A stretch of DNA of 33,113 nucleotides from Faecalibacterium sp. An121 (lineage in GTDB: Bacteria > Bacillota > Clostridia > Oscillospirales > Ruminococcaceae): positions 1 to 33,113 of the forward strand of contig NZ_NFLM01000026.1 of assembly GCF_002160915.1 (NCBI RefSeq), in the 5' to 3' direction. Below, piece by piece: positions 23,298 to 30,278 of the stretch (its first letter is position 1; each line of letters begins with the position of its first letter). A model generated the notes under the pieces. It searched no databases. It saw only the letters and a list, made by a program, of their open reading frames with translations, and was not told where the DNA came from. Position numbers and translations under genes: made by a program.

Positions 23298-23948
23298 ATG
23301 AAACTCAAGAAGATTGCTTCTCTGGCGCTGGCCGGCATCATGGCCGTCAGCATGCTGGCTGGCTGCAATGGCTCTTCTTCCAGCACCCCTACCGAGCCTG
23401 AGACTCCCGCTACTTCTAACTATGCAGCTACCTTGCAGGATGCTCTCGAGGGTGATGCACGCCGCATTGTGACTGAGGCTGTTGCCAACTCTGAGCTGGA
23501 TTCCGCTCTGCAGAGCGCTGTGGATACCTATTACAATGACTTGCAGCTCCGGTATGCTAATGATACTGATGTTGAATTCCTGAAGTATGATAAAGCGGCA
23601 GGTGGAGACATCAACTCTGCTGTTGTGAAGGCGTTGAGCGCTGAAGATACTATTGAGGCTCTTGACAACAATAATGATAAAGACACTGTTGCGGTTGAGG
23701 TGTACGCTGTGAGCGCTAGTGTGAGCAACACCAAGGCTCTGGAGCTGGTTGCTGATAAAATTACCAATACCATTAGCGGCAATGTTAATAATGGAAAATT
23801 CACTGAGAAGTCTAGTAACGGTGAGTATGATTACAGCTACGACATCGCTGCAAGCATTGTCACCAAGAACTACTCGACCGTGGGTGATATGAGCGTGGGC
23901 GTGAAGTACATTGCTATCGCTGTGACCCAGCACGTTACCCGCGTCTGA
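23298..23948 (+). CDS. Secreted lipoprotein, family not recognised
   Basis: The 216-residue protein starts MKLKKIASLALAGIMAVSM and has a lipobox LAGC with Cys23, then a Ser/Thr/Pro/Glu-rich linker (about 25-41). The rest is a soluble, acidic domain ending in IAIAVTQHVTRV. The ribosome binding site AAGGAGGAAAA is very strong. Codon choice (GCT, GTT, ACT, TCT, GAT) differs clearly from the C/G-ending codons of neighbours, which may mean very high expression or acquisition. The C-terminal part (YDYSYDI...VKYIAIAVTQ) resembles that of the protein at 24527 (YDYRYVV...VYYVVVTVTR). Function is unknown. Its promoter cassette is repeated at the window end. Confidence 0.85.
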   Translation: MKLKKIASLALAGIMAVSMLAGCNGSSSSTPTEPETPATSNYAATLQDALEGDARRIVTEAVANSELDSALQSAVDTYYNDLQLRYANDTDVEFLKYDKAAGGDINSAVVKALSAEDTIEALDNNNDKDTVAVEVYAVSASVSNTKALELVADKITNTISGNVNNGKFTEKSSNGEYDYSYDIAASIVTKNYSTVGDMSVGVKYIAIAVTQHVTRV

Positions 23949-24145
23949 GTTAACTTACTTATAACACCCCGGGGCACCATACCGGGAGATGATATAAGGG
24001 GCGAGCAGGTGCCAGAGACCACCTGCGCGCTCGGGTAAAACACCCATCCGATGTGGCGGCAAAGAGGAATAAAACCAATATTCCTTCTGTTGTTGATCGC
24101 ACCAAAACAAAAGAACTTTTGCGTCACGAAAGATAGGGTCCCTCT
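23949..24145 (+). other. Structured 3' untranslated region of the lipoprotein gene
   Basis: Between the stop and the terminator are several hairpins: CGAGCAGGTG...CACCTGCGCGCTCG (24002-24033), AGGAATA/TATTCCT (24066-24086) and CAAAAG-AA-CTTTTG (about 24112-24125). No ORF with a ribosome binding site is seen in it. It may be a stabilising 3' UTR or contain a small RNA. Confidence 0.4.
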
Positions 24146-24183
24146 GCGGGGGCCGGCTTTGCAGCCGGCCCCCGCATTGTTCT
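24146..24183 (+). terminator. Strong terminator hairpin
   Basis: GCGGGGGCCGGCT (24146-24158) and AGCCGGCCCCCGC (24163-24175) form a perfect 13-bp stem with loop TTGC, followed by ATTGTTCT. It ends only 17-25 nt before the next ATG. Confidence 0.8.
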
Positions 24184-24199
24184 ACAAGGGAATGATAGG

Positions 24200-24439
24200 A
24201 TGAAGGAAAGTTTACTGGATCGACTGGCGGCCCGGATGGGCTGCACATATCTGTCTGACCTGCATTGGCTGGACAGGATACAAAAAGCGAAACTGGCAAG
24301 TGTGGTATGGCACATAGAACCGGAAGACGCCACCCTGTTTGAATGGAATGACGCATTGCTTTACCTGGCAGGCGATCCACCGGCAGAGACCGCCGGGGCC
24401 GCACGGGAAAAGCTGCTGGACTATCTGTCGGATCGATAA
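24200..24439 (+). CDS. Small hypothetical protein (79 aa)
   Basis: The frame starts at ATG 24200 behind AAGGGAATGATAGG and encodes a soluble, mostly helical 79-residue protein beginning MKESLLDRLAARMGC, with a central EWNDALLYLAG segment and a charged C-terminus. There is no signal peptide, transmembrane helix or known motif. It sits directly behind a strong terminator and has no recognisable promoter of its own, so expression would depend on read-through. It could be a regulator or simply a weakly expressed gene. The secreted repeat protein follows 87 nt later. Confidence 0.55.
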   Translation: MKESLLDRLAARMGCTYLSDLHWLDRIQKAKLASVVWHIEPEDATLFEWNDALLYLAGDPPAETAGAAREKLLDYLSDR

Positions 24440-24526
24440 GGCCGGCGCAGCCGCACATCTGCCCGCCGCCCTGCATATACATGGGTCAGACCAAACCGGA
24501 GCCATTGACCGCAAGGAGGAAGACCC

Positions 24527-25696
24527 ATGTTCTGTGAAAAAATCGTTTCGCTGGCGCTGTGCGCTGCTGCCGCGGTCAGCTGTTGTTTTTGCCCGTGGCT
24601 GGGCGGCGGGGCGGGGGATGCCGGCAGTTCCAGCAGCTCTGGCAGTTCCAGTTCCGGAGTGACGGACGATCCCGGCAACCCCAATATCCCTTTGGTTCCG
24701 GGCGGCGGAGCATCCAGCACGCCGACTGCACCCGAGACCCCGGGCGGCGGCGCGTCCAGCGCACCGACCACGCCCGAGACCCCGGGCGGCGGAGCGTCCA
24801 GTACACCGACTGCACCCGAAACCCCGGGCGGCGGCGCATCCAGCACACCGACCACACCCGAGACACCGGGCGGCGGAGCGTCCAGCACGCCGACCACACC
24901 CGAGACCCCAGGCGGCGGCGCGTCCAGCACGCCGACTGCACCCGAAACCCCGGGCGGCGGAGCATCCAGCGCACCGACCACGCCCGAGACCCCGGGCGGC
25001 GGCGCATCCAGCACGCCGACCACACCCGAGACCCCGGGCGGCGGAGCGTCCAGTACGCCGACCACACCCGAGACCCCGGGCGGCGGTGCATCCAGTACGC
25101 CGACTGCACCCGATACTCCGCAAAGGCCGGACATTGACTTTACGGGTATGCTGGAGGATGACCTGCCGCCCGCAGCCAAGAAGGACTTCATCACCTTTGA
25201 GGACAGCATCCAGGATGAAGACGCCCTCCAGGACGCACTGAACAGTCTGGTCGCGGAGGCCACCGGCTCGATCCAGGAAGGGCAGATCACCCCCATTTAC
25301 AACACGTCGCCGGGGTATGGGCAGATGGTCAAGGACTTCGTCACTGCGCGGGGGATCAAAAATACCAGCCTCAAACGGGGCAACACCCCCGACGGAATGT
25401 ACTACTATTTCATCAATAACCCCACCCTGGACGCAGCCCAGCCCACCAAGTGCGCCGTCCTGTACGCGGCTCCCGGTTCGATGGGGCTGGAAGAGGCGAT
25501 CCGAAGGGTAGCCGCCCAGGTGGATCCGGTGCTGGAAAAGCTGCCCAGCAGCAACATGGGCGGCAGTCCGCGCTACGACTACCGCTATGTGGTCTCGACC
25601 AGCGCCGCAGGCCGCTCCCTGACCAATGAGGACGGGACGGCCATACCGGTCTATTATGTTGTGGTAACGGTCACCCGCATCCCCACCGCCGCATGA
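24527..25696 (+). CDS. Secreted repeat protein with ten 14-residue P/G/S/T repeats
   Basis: The 389-residue protein has an N-terminal export signal (MFCEKIVSLALCAAAAVSCC); Cys19 or Cys20 could be lipidated, but the lipobox is atypical. A Ser/Gly linker leads into ten perfect-length units of PGGGASSTPTAPET type (24698-25117), then a soluble domain (about 202-389). That domain ends YDYRYVV...IPVYYVVVTVTR, resembling the C-terminus of the lipoprotein at 23298. An Ala/Glu-rich helical segment (SMGLEEAIRRVAAQV) also aligns with SNTKALELVADKI there. The repeats probably form an extended stalk that displays the domain. The ribosome binding site AAGGAGGA is strong. A bidirectional terminator follows. 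Confidence 0.8.
   Translation: MFCEKIVSLALCAAAAVSCCFCPWLGGGAGDAGSSSSSGSSSSGVTDDPGNPNIPLVPGGGASSTPTAPETPGGGASSAPTTPETPGGGASSTPTAPETPGGGASSTPTTPETPGGGASSTPTTPETPGGGASSTPTAPETPGGGASSAPTTPETPGGGASSTPTTPETPGGGASSTPTTPETPGGGASSTPTAPDTPQRPDIDFTGMLEDDLPPAAKKDFITFEDSIQDEDALQDALNSLVAEATGSIQEGQITPIYNTSPGYGQMVKDFVTARGIKNTSLKRGNTPDGMYYYFINNPTLDAAQPTKCAVLYAAPGSMGLEEAIRRVAAQVDPVLEKLPSSNMGGSPRYDYRYVVSTSAAGRSLTNEDGTAIPVYYVVVTVTRIPTAA
24698..25117 (+). repeat. Ten tandem 42-bp coding repeats
   Basis: Ten consecutive 42-bp units each encode 14 residues. They vary mainly at two positions (Thr/Ala and Ala/Thr): the units run TA, AT, TA, TT, TT, TA, AT, TT, TT, TA. The last unit has Asp instead of Glu. Nucleotide identity between units is very high, with scattered third-base changes. 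Confidence 0.95.
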
Positions 25697-25702
25697 AAAA
25701 AG

Positions 25703-25731
25703 GCCCGCCTCCACAAAGAGGCGGGCTTTTT
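25703..25731. terminator. Bidirectional terminator
   Basis: GCCCGCCTC (25703-25711) and GAGGCGGGC (25718-25726) form a perfect stem, with TTTTT after it and AAAAAA before it. It ends the repeat-protein gene on the plus strand and the 63-residue gene on the minus strand. Confidence 0.9.
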
Positions 25732-25733
25732 GT

Positions 25734-25925
25734 TCAGTTGGCAAGGAACGGGCTGATGATCGCCAGGAGCACGATGATCCCCAGCAGGACCAGAAAGCAG
25801 CCGGCGCCGCCCCCGTTCCCACCTCCGCCTCCGCCCCCGCCGCCGCGCTGGGTGCGCTTGAAAGCGGTCATGTATTGGGCGTAGCCTGTGGAGCCTTTGC
25901 CAAAATAACCATAGTCCCGGGACAT
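25734..25925 (-). CDS. Small Gly-rich membrane protein (63 aa)
   Basis: The 63-residue frame begins MSRDYGYFGKGSTGYAQYM, has a Gly-rich hinge (28-42, nine Gly then Asn and more Gly) and one transmembrane helix (about 43-61). The ribosome binding site TAAAGGAGG is near-perfect and overlaps the tmcAL stop codon, so the two genes form an operon. A terminator follows immediately. No function is known. The strong ribosome binding site and clean terminator support it as a real gene despite low complexity. Confidence 0.75.
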   Translation of the reverse strand: MSRDYGYFGKGSTGYAQYMTAFKRTQRGGGGGGGGGNGGGAGCFLVLLGIIVLLAIISPFLAN

Positions 25926-25938
25926 GGAAAAACCTCCT

Positions 25939-27129
25939 TTACCATTTCACAAAAGGTGCGGTGTAGGCCGTCCCCATAGGCTGCAGGGCACGGCGGCAGA
26001 GGGCTGCCAGGTCGGCGGCGGCGGCCTGGGCCTGGGCGGTGCGGGCGCAGTCCGGACTGCACCGGGCCAGTTTGGCCAGAGAAGGGGAGAGGGGCAGCGC
26101 CGCCCCGGCCAGCAGGGACATGGCGTCAGCGCGGGCGCCCAGCAGATGAAGGTAGGGGGGCAGGTCGGGCAGCTCCAGCCAGCCGGGGCCTTTGCCATAG
26201 CCCAGGGCTGCGTCCATGACCAGGCGGCGCATCCGCGCCCGGGGATAGCGGACGGTGGTCATGGCGTCGCAGAGGGCGTCCAGGGTGACGGCCTCCCGCA
26301 GGCAGGTCTCCAGCCGGTGCTCCAGACCCTCGGTGGCTCCCCGCACCCCCGCAAAGCTCTGCCGGGCCCGCAGACGGGAGAGCACCGCCACGCTGAGGGC
26401 CTGCGGGTCGGTGCAGGCCCCCGCCGCAAAAGCGTCCTGATAGAGGGGCAGCGCCTGCGGGGGGACATACCCGGTCAGCCCGCCGGCCCCCTGGGCTGCC
26501 CAGCGGCCCCGCAGGGCGCTGGCGCTGGCATACGGGCCGTTGGTCAGGGCCTGGCCGTGTCCCGCGCCCTGCCGGGGCAGGGGGATGGGCTGCAGGTCTG
26601 CTCCCAGTTCCAGAATGGCCTTGCAGTATTCCACGGCCAGATTGTTGTTGGGGCGGTCCAGCAGCTGCTCCAGCCCCTGCCCGGGACAGATCCGGCCGAT
26701 GGCTGCCTGACGCGCGGCGGCAAAATTGCGGGCGCCGGCGGCCAGCTGCTCTTTCAGGGCATCCCGGTAGGAGGCGGAGGCCAGGGCCCGGGCGGCGGCC
26801 ATCAGGCGGCCGGGGTCGGGGTCCTCTGCCCCAAATACCAGGCTGTCGCAGCCGGCGGCGGCCAGCAGGGCCACCCCGGCCCGGGCAAAGCTCTCGGCCC
26901 CCGACATGGCCCAGGGAGCGGGCAGGGCAAACACCAGCCCCGCCCCTGCCTGCAGGGCCGCCCGCACCCGTACCCCTTCGGGGAGCAGGGGCGGCGCCCC
27001 CCGCTGGGTGAGGGCACAGCTGAGGGCCACCGCGATCTGCCGGGCCCCCATCTCCCGGGCGGCGGCCAGCTGCCAGGCGTGGCCGTTGTGGAAGGGGTCG
27101 TATTCTGCAATGATGCCTGCGAAGCGCAT
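25939..27129 (-). CDS. tmcAL: tRNA(Met) cytidine acetate ligase TmcAL (YlbM family)
   Basis: The 396-residue protein starts MRFAGIIAEYDPFHNGH with the nucleotidyltransferase HxGH-type motif HNGH (14-17), and has the family segments SGAESFARAGVALL, RPNNNLAVEYCKA and a C-terminal helical part. Family knowledge: TmcAL activates acetate with ATP to form N4-acetylcytidine at the wobble position of elongator tRNA-Met. The ATG at 27129 is chosen because the family starts there and GGAGGG lies just upstream. It is divergent from the acetate kinase gene ackA. The 63-residue membrane protein is downstream in the same operon. Confidence 0.88.
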   Translation of the reverse strand: MRFAGIIAEYDPFHNGHAWQLAAAREMGARQIAVALSCALTQRGAPPLLPEGVRVRAALQAGAGLVFALPAPWAMSGAESFARAGVALLAAAGCDSLVFGAEDPDPGRLMAAARALASASYRDALKEQLAAGARNFAAARQAAIGRICPGQGLEQLLDRPNNNLAVEYCKAILELGADLQPIPLPRQGAGHGQALTNGPYASASALRGRWAAQGAGGLTGYVPPQALPLYQDAFAAGACTDPQALSVAVLSRLRARQSFAGVRGATEGLEHRLETCLREAVTLDALCDAMTTVRYPRARMRRLVMDAALGYGKGPGWLELPDLPPYLHLLGARADAMSLLAGAALPLSPSLAKLARCSPDCARTAQAQAAAADLAALCRRALQPMGTAYTAPFVKW

Positions 27130-27186
27130 ATTCCCTCCTGTTTTGTTGCGTTGTACACAAGTTTTTGTCTTTTTGACCATTTTGTC

Positions 27187-27215
27187 TTGCAAAGCGTTCC
27201 ACTCTATTATATAAT
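27187..27215 (+). promoter_or_regulatory. Strong sigma-A-type promoter of ackA
   Basis: TTGCAA (27187-27192) and a consensus TATAAT (27210-27215) are separated by 17 bp. The leader is about 155 nt and contains a hairpin TTCAGGC/GCCTGAA (27254-27272). The promoter lies in the 248-bp gap shared with divergent tmcAL. Confidence 0.8.
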
Positions 27216-27377
27216 GTAGATGAATGGGACGCAACTGTTTGCAGAGGACGGCTTTCAGGCGGGGCGCCTGAATTTGGCAGATCCGCACAAACTCTTGGCG
27301 TTTTCTTTGTATGTGTTCCACAGGGTTGGCCAGAGGGGCCCGCCGGTGGACGAAATAAAACAGGAGGCAACGAGAAG

Positions 27378-28586
27378 ATGAAAGTTCTGGTTATCAACTG
27401 CGGTTCTTCCTCCCTGAAGTATCAGCTGATCGATATGGAAGGCGAGAAGGTGCTGTGCAAAGGCCTGTGCGAGCGCATCGGCATGGAGAGCAGCATGATC
27501 ACCCATGAGGCGAACGGCCACAAGGCCACTACCCCTGCGATTTTCCCCACCCACACCGAGGCTTTCCTTGAGCTGATCAAAAAGATGACCACCGGTGCAG
27601 GCAAGTGCATCGAGAACGTCAATGAGATCGACGCCATCGGCCACCGGGTGGTGCACGGCGGCGAGAAATTCAAGGAGAGCTGCCTGATCACCGACGAAGT
27701 CATCACCGCCCTGCGGGAGCTGAGCCCGCTGGCCCCTCTGCACAACCCCGCCGGCATCCTGGGCATCGAGACCGCCCGCAAGGTCTTTGGCCAGGATGTT
27801 CCCCAGATCGCTGTCTTTGATACGGCCTTCCACAGCACCATGCCTCCCAAGGCTTACATGTACGCCATCCCCTATGAGTACTATGAGAAGTACGGCGTCC
27901 GCCGCTACGGCTTCCACGGCACCAGCCACAAGTACGTCAGCCACAAGGCGGCCGAGTACCTGGAAGAGCCCATGAGCCGCCTCAAGCTGATCACCTGCCA
28001 TCTGGGCAACGGCTCCTCCATCACCGCCGTGGACCAGGGCCGTGTGGTGGATACCTCCATGGGCATGACCCCGCTGGCCGGCCTGATGATGGGCACCCGC
28101 TGCGGCGACCTGGATCCCTCCGTGGTCAACTACCTGAAATATACCCTGGACATCACCGGCCACGAGCTGGATGAGATCCTGAACAAGAAGTCCGGCCTGC
28201 TGGGCATCTCCGGTGTGTCCAGCGATATGCGCGACGTGGAGAAGTCCGCCAGCGAGGGCAACGACCGCGCCCAGCTGGCTCTGGATATGCTGACCTACCA
28301 GATCAAGAAGGTGGTGGGCAGCTACATCGCCTCCATGGGCGGCGTGGACGCCATCGTCTTTACCGGCGGCATCGGCGAGCATGACGACGTCATCCGCGCC
28401 AAAATCTGCCACCACATGGACTGGCTGGGCATCCGCATCGACACCGATAAGAACAAGAGCATCCGGGGCGATGTGTGCGAGATCACGGCCTGGGGCGCCA
28501 AGGTGCGCACCCTGGTCATCGCCACCAACGAGGAGCTGATGATCGCCCGCGATACCAAGGAAGTGCTGGAGAAGAACGCCGGCTGA
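27378..28586 (+). CDS. ackA: Acetate kinase
   Basis: Acetate kinase interconverts acetyl phosphate plus ADP and acetate plus ATP. The 402-residue protein has all family landmarks: N-terminal KVLVINCGSSSLKYQL, GHRVVHGGEKF with Arg90, FDTAFHSTMPP, YGFHGTSHKYV, HLGNGSSITAV, MGTRCGDLDPS and FTGGIGEHD. The ribosome binding site CAGGAGGC lies 13 nt before the ATG. No pta gene is adjacent. It has its own promoter and terminator, so it is a single-gene transcript. The neighbouring tmcAL uses acetate. Confidence 0.97.
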   Translation: MKVLVINCGSSSLKYQLIDMEGEKVLCKGLCERIGMESSMITHEANGHKATTPAIFPTHTEAFLELIKKMTTGAGKCIENVNEIDAIGHRVVHGGEKFKESCLITDEVITALRELSPLAPLHNPAGILGIETARKVFGQDVPQIAVFDTAFHSTMPPKAYMYAIPYEYYEKYGVRRYGFHGTSHKYVSHKAAEYLEEPMSRLKLITCHLGNGSSITAVDQGRVVDTSMGMTPLAGLMMGTRCGDLDPSVVNYLKYTLDITGHELDEILNKKSGLLGISGVSSDMRDVEKSASEGNDRAQLALDMLTYQIKKVVGSYIASMGGVDAIVFTGGIGEHDDVIRAKICHHMDWLGIRIDTDKNKSIRGDVCEITAWGAKVRTLVIATNEELMIARDTKEVLEKNAG

Positions 28587-28630
28587 ACGGCGGCTGTCCC
28601 CGCGTCTGATATGGAAGATTGATGCACCTG

Positions 28631-28667
28631 AGATCACACGTCTGCACAGGCGTGTGATCTTTTCTGT
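28631..28667 (+). terminator. Terminator of ackA
   Basis: AGATCACACG (28631-28640) and CGTGTGATCT (28651-28660) form a perfect 10-bp stem, followed by TTTCTGT. Confidence 0.85.
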
Positions 28668-28770
28668 ACAGGCCCGGCACAAATGCTGAAAACTGCGTTT
28701 TTTCGACAAATGAAAAGTGTGTCTTATGTTGCACAAAACAGAATTTCCCGCTTCTGGGGCTGATTTTTGG

Positions 28771-28799
28771 TTGACAAAACGAGCAAAGCAGGGTACAAT
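28771..28799 (+). promoter_or_regulatory. Consensus promoter of the zinc-ribbon gene
   Basis: TTGACA (28771-28776) and TACAAT (28794-28799) are separated by 17 bp. This is among the closest matches to the sigma-A consensus in the window. Confidence 0.85.
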
Positions 28800-28928
28800 A
28801 AGGAAGTCCTCGCTTTATGAGGATAGAACATGCTTCAAGCCCCTGGCAAGCTGACGATCGGCGCCCCAAAACCAAGGTGTAGTTCCAATCCTTCCGCGGG
28901 CAAGCACAAAACAAGAGGAGATACAACG
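28800..28928 (+). other. Long leader of the zinc-ribbon gene
   Basis: About 120 nt separate the predicted transcription start from the ATG. A small hairpin TCCTC/GAGGA lies near its 5' end (about 28807-28823), and the remainder is unusually C/A-rich with no ORF. I do not recognise a riboswitch family. Together with the ackA terminator region, this accounts for the 342-base gap before 28929; bases 28668-28770 hold nothing I can assign. Confidence 0.35.
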
Positions 28929-29222
28929 ATGTTTGAAGACAAGACTTTAGTTTGCAAGGACTGCGGCAAGGAGTTTGTTTGGACTGCTGGCGAGCAGGAG
29001 TTCTATGCATCCCGTGGCTTTGAGAACCAGCCCCAGCGCTGCAAGGCTTGCCGTGATGCCCGCAAGAACGGCGTCCGCCCCGCCGGCACCGGCGAGCGCA
29101 AGATGTACGACGCTGTCTGCGCTTCCTGCGGCAAGGCCTGCAAGGTGCCCTTCCAGCCCCGCGAGGACCGTCCGGTCTACTGCTCTGACTGCTTCGCACG
29201 CATCAAGCAGAACCAGAACTAA
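28929..29222 (+). CDS. Double zinc-ribbon protein (zf-trcl type)
   Basis: The 97-residue protein contains two four-cysteine zinc-binding modules: Cys9/Cys12 with Cys38/Cys41 (VCKDCGKEF...RCKACR) and Cys64/Cys67 with Cys85/Cys88 (CASCGKACKVPF...YCSDC). The first half matches the probable zinc-ribbon family (PF13451-like) with the GEQEFYASRGF segment. Such proteins are common in Clostridia; a role in nucleic-acid or ribosome binding is guessed, not shown. A strong promoter, AAGAGGAG ribosome binding site and efficient terminator suggest high expression. Confidence 0.85.
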   Translation: MFEDKTLVCKDCGKEFVWTAGEQEFYASRGFENQPQRCKACRDARKNGVRPAGTGERKMYDAVCASCGKACKVPFQPREDRPVYCSDCFARIKQNQN

Positions 29223-29233
29223 GTTTGCAGTGC

Positions 29234-29269
29234 AAGGGCCTCTGCCGTCAAGCGGCGGGGGCCCTTTTT
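29234..29269 (+). terminator. Terminator of the zinc-ribbon gene
   Basis: AAGGGCC (29234-29240) pairs with GGCCCTT, with an inner GCCG/CGGC stem, followed by TTTTTG at 29265-29270. Confidence 0.85.
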
Positions 29270-29282
29270 GTGACCCGGTTAC

Positions 29283-29311
29283 TTGTAAACCGACGGGTTT
29301 TGGGGTATAGT
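29283..29311 (+). promoter_or_regulatory. Promoter of the DUF1858-trmK-nif3 genes
   Basis: TTGTAA (29283-29288) and TATAGT (29306-29311) are separated by 17 bp. The predicted start lies about 50 nt before the ATG at 29371. Confidence 0.7.
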
Positions 29312-29370
29312 AGAAGCGTACAAAAGGGGCCGGCGGCCCCATATGCCAGACAGAGAAAGGACGAAAGTTC

Positions 29371-29625
29371 ATGTTTGATATTTTCAACAGCATCCGCAGC
29401 CACAGCGACGGGCCCTTCCAGGTGACCCGCCAGACCATCATCGGCGATATTCTGGACCTGGACAACACCACCGCGCCCTATTTTTTGGAGATCGGGATGC
29501 ACTGCCTGGGCTGCCCTGCTTCCCGCGGGGAGAGCATCGAGGAGGCCTGCGCCGTCCATGGCGTGGACTGTGACGCCCTGATCCAGAAGCTGAACGACCA
29601 CCTGGCAGCCAAGGCCAAGGCCTGA
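29371..29625 (+). CDS. DUF1858 / redox-disulfide domain protein
   Basis: The 84-residue protein has the CxxC pair Cys45/Cys48 in GMHCLGCPASRGESIEEA, the signature of the hybrid-cluster-protein-associated redox disulfide domain (TIGR03980/DUF1858). These small proteins are common in anaerobes; a thiol-redox or metal-binding role is inferred. The ATG follows GAAAGGACGAAAG. Its stop codon TGA overlaps the ATG of trmK by one base, so the two are translationally coupled. Confidence 0.88.
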   Translation: MFDIFNSIRSHSDGPFQVTRQTIIGDILDLDNTTAPYFLEIGMHCLGCPASRGESIEEACAVHGVDCDALIQKLNDHLAAKAKA

Positions 29626-30275
29626 TGGCTCTGGACGCACGGCTGGCGGCCGCGGCGGAGCTGTGCCGGCCGGGTCTGCCGGTGGCGGATGTGGGCTGCG
29701 ACCACGGCAAGCTGACCGCCGCTTTGGCCTGTTCGGGGCTGTATCCCCGGGTGATCGGCACCGACCTGCGCCCGGGGCCTCTGGCTAAGGCGCGCCGGAC
29801 GGTGGAGCAGGCGCAATGTCAAGACCGCGTCCAGCTTCGGCTGGGCGACGGTCTTTCTGTGCTGTCTGCGGGGGAGGTGGGCACCATCGTCATCGCGGGG
29901 GTGTCGGCCCAGACTGCCTGGCAGATGCTGGAGGCTGCCCCCTGGGTGTCCGATCCCGGCGGCCCGCGTCTGGTGTTGATCCCGGCCACCCGCCACGATG
30001 AACTGCGCCGCTGGCTGGCGGGACATGGATTCCGGCTGGTATGCGACAGGCCGGTGGAGGCGGCGGGCCGCTGGTATGCGGTGATGGCCGCCGAGTACGA
30101 TGGGACCTGCCGGCAGCTCACGCTGGCCCAGGCCCTGTATGGAGATACGGGCCGGTGGCCGGAGGCATCGGGCTACCAGGCCAAACAGAGAGAAAAGCTG
30201 GCCAAGCTGCGGCTGGGCACGCCGGACGGCACCCCTGCGGCCCGGGAGATCGACCAGCTGCTGAAGGGAGAATGA
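29625..30275 (+). CDS. trmK: TrmK-family tRNA (adenine22-N1)-methyltransferase, diverged
   Basis: The 216-residue protein has a class I SAM-binding motif I (VADVGCDHGKLTAAL), the GTDLRPGPL segment and LRLGDGLSVL, in the order of B. subtilis TrmK (YqfN). Where that family has an invariant-looking AGMGG, this protein has AGVSA, and the usual LILQP is VLIPA, so activity is uncertain. The C-terminal helical region (AKQREKLAKLRLG) is shorter than in B. subtilis. The 1-nt overlap with the upstream gene and the 3-nt gap to nif3 support an operon; trmK-nif3 pairing is the normal Firmicutes context and supports the family call. Confidence 0.75.
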   Translation: MALDARLAAAAELCRPGLPVADVGCDHGKLTAALACSGLYPRVIGTDLRPGPLAKARRTVEQAQCQDRVQLRLGDGLSVLSAGEVGTIVIAGVSAQTAWQMLEAAPWVSDPGGPRLVLIPATRHDELRRWLAGHGFRLVCDRPVEAAGRWYAVMAAEYDGTCRQLTLAQALYGDTGRWPEASGYQAKQREKLAKLRLGTPDGTPAAREIDQLLKGE

Positions 30276-30278
30276 ACC

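Noticed and set aside
24698-25117. CRISPR-like periodicity
   Set aside because: Units are contiguous, without variable spacers, and encode a continuous protein repeat.
24421-25296. Minus-strand repetitive frame rich in GVSG and LDAPPP
   Set aside because: The 42-bp repeat is a multiple of three, so other frames stay open too. Only the plus-strand frame has a signal sequence, ribosome binding site and non-repeat domain.
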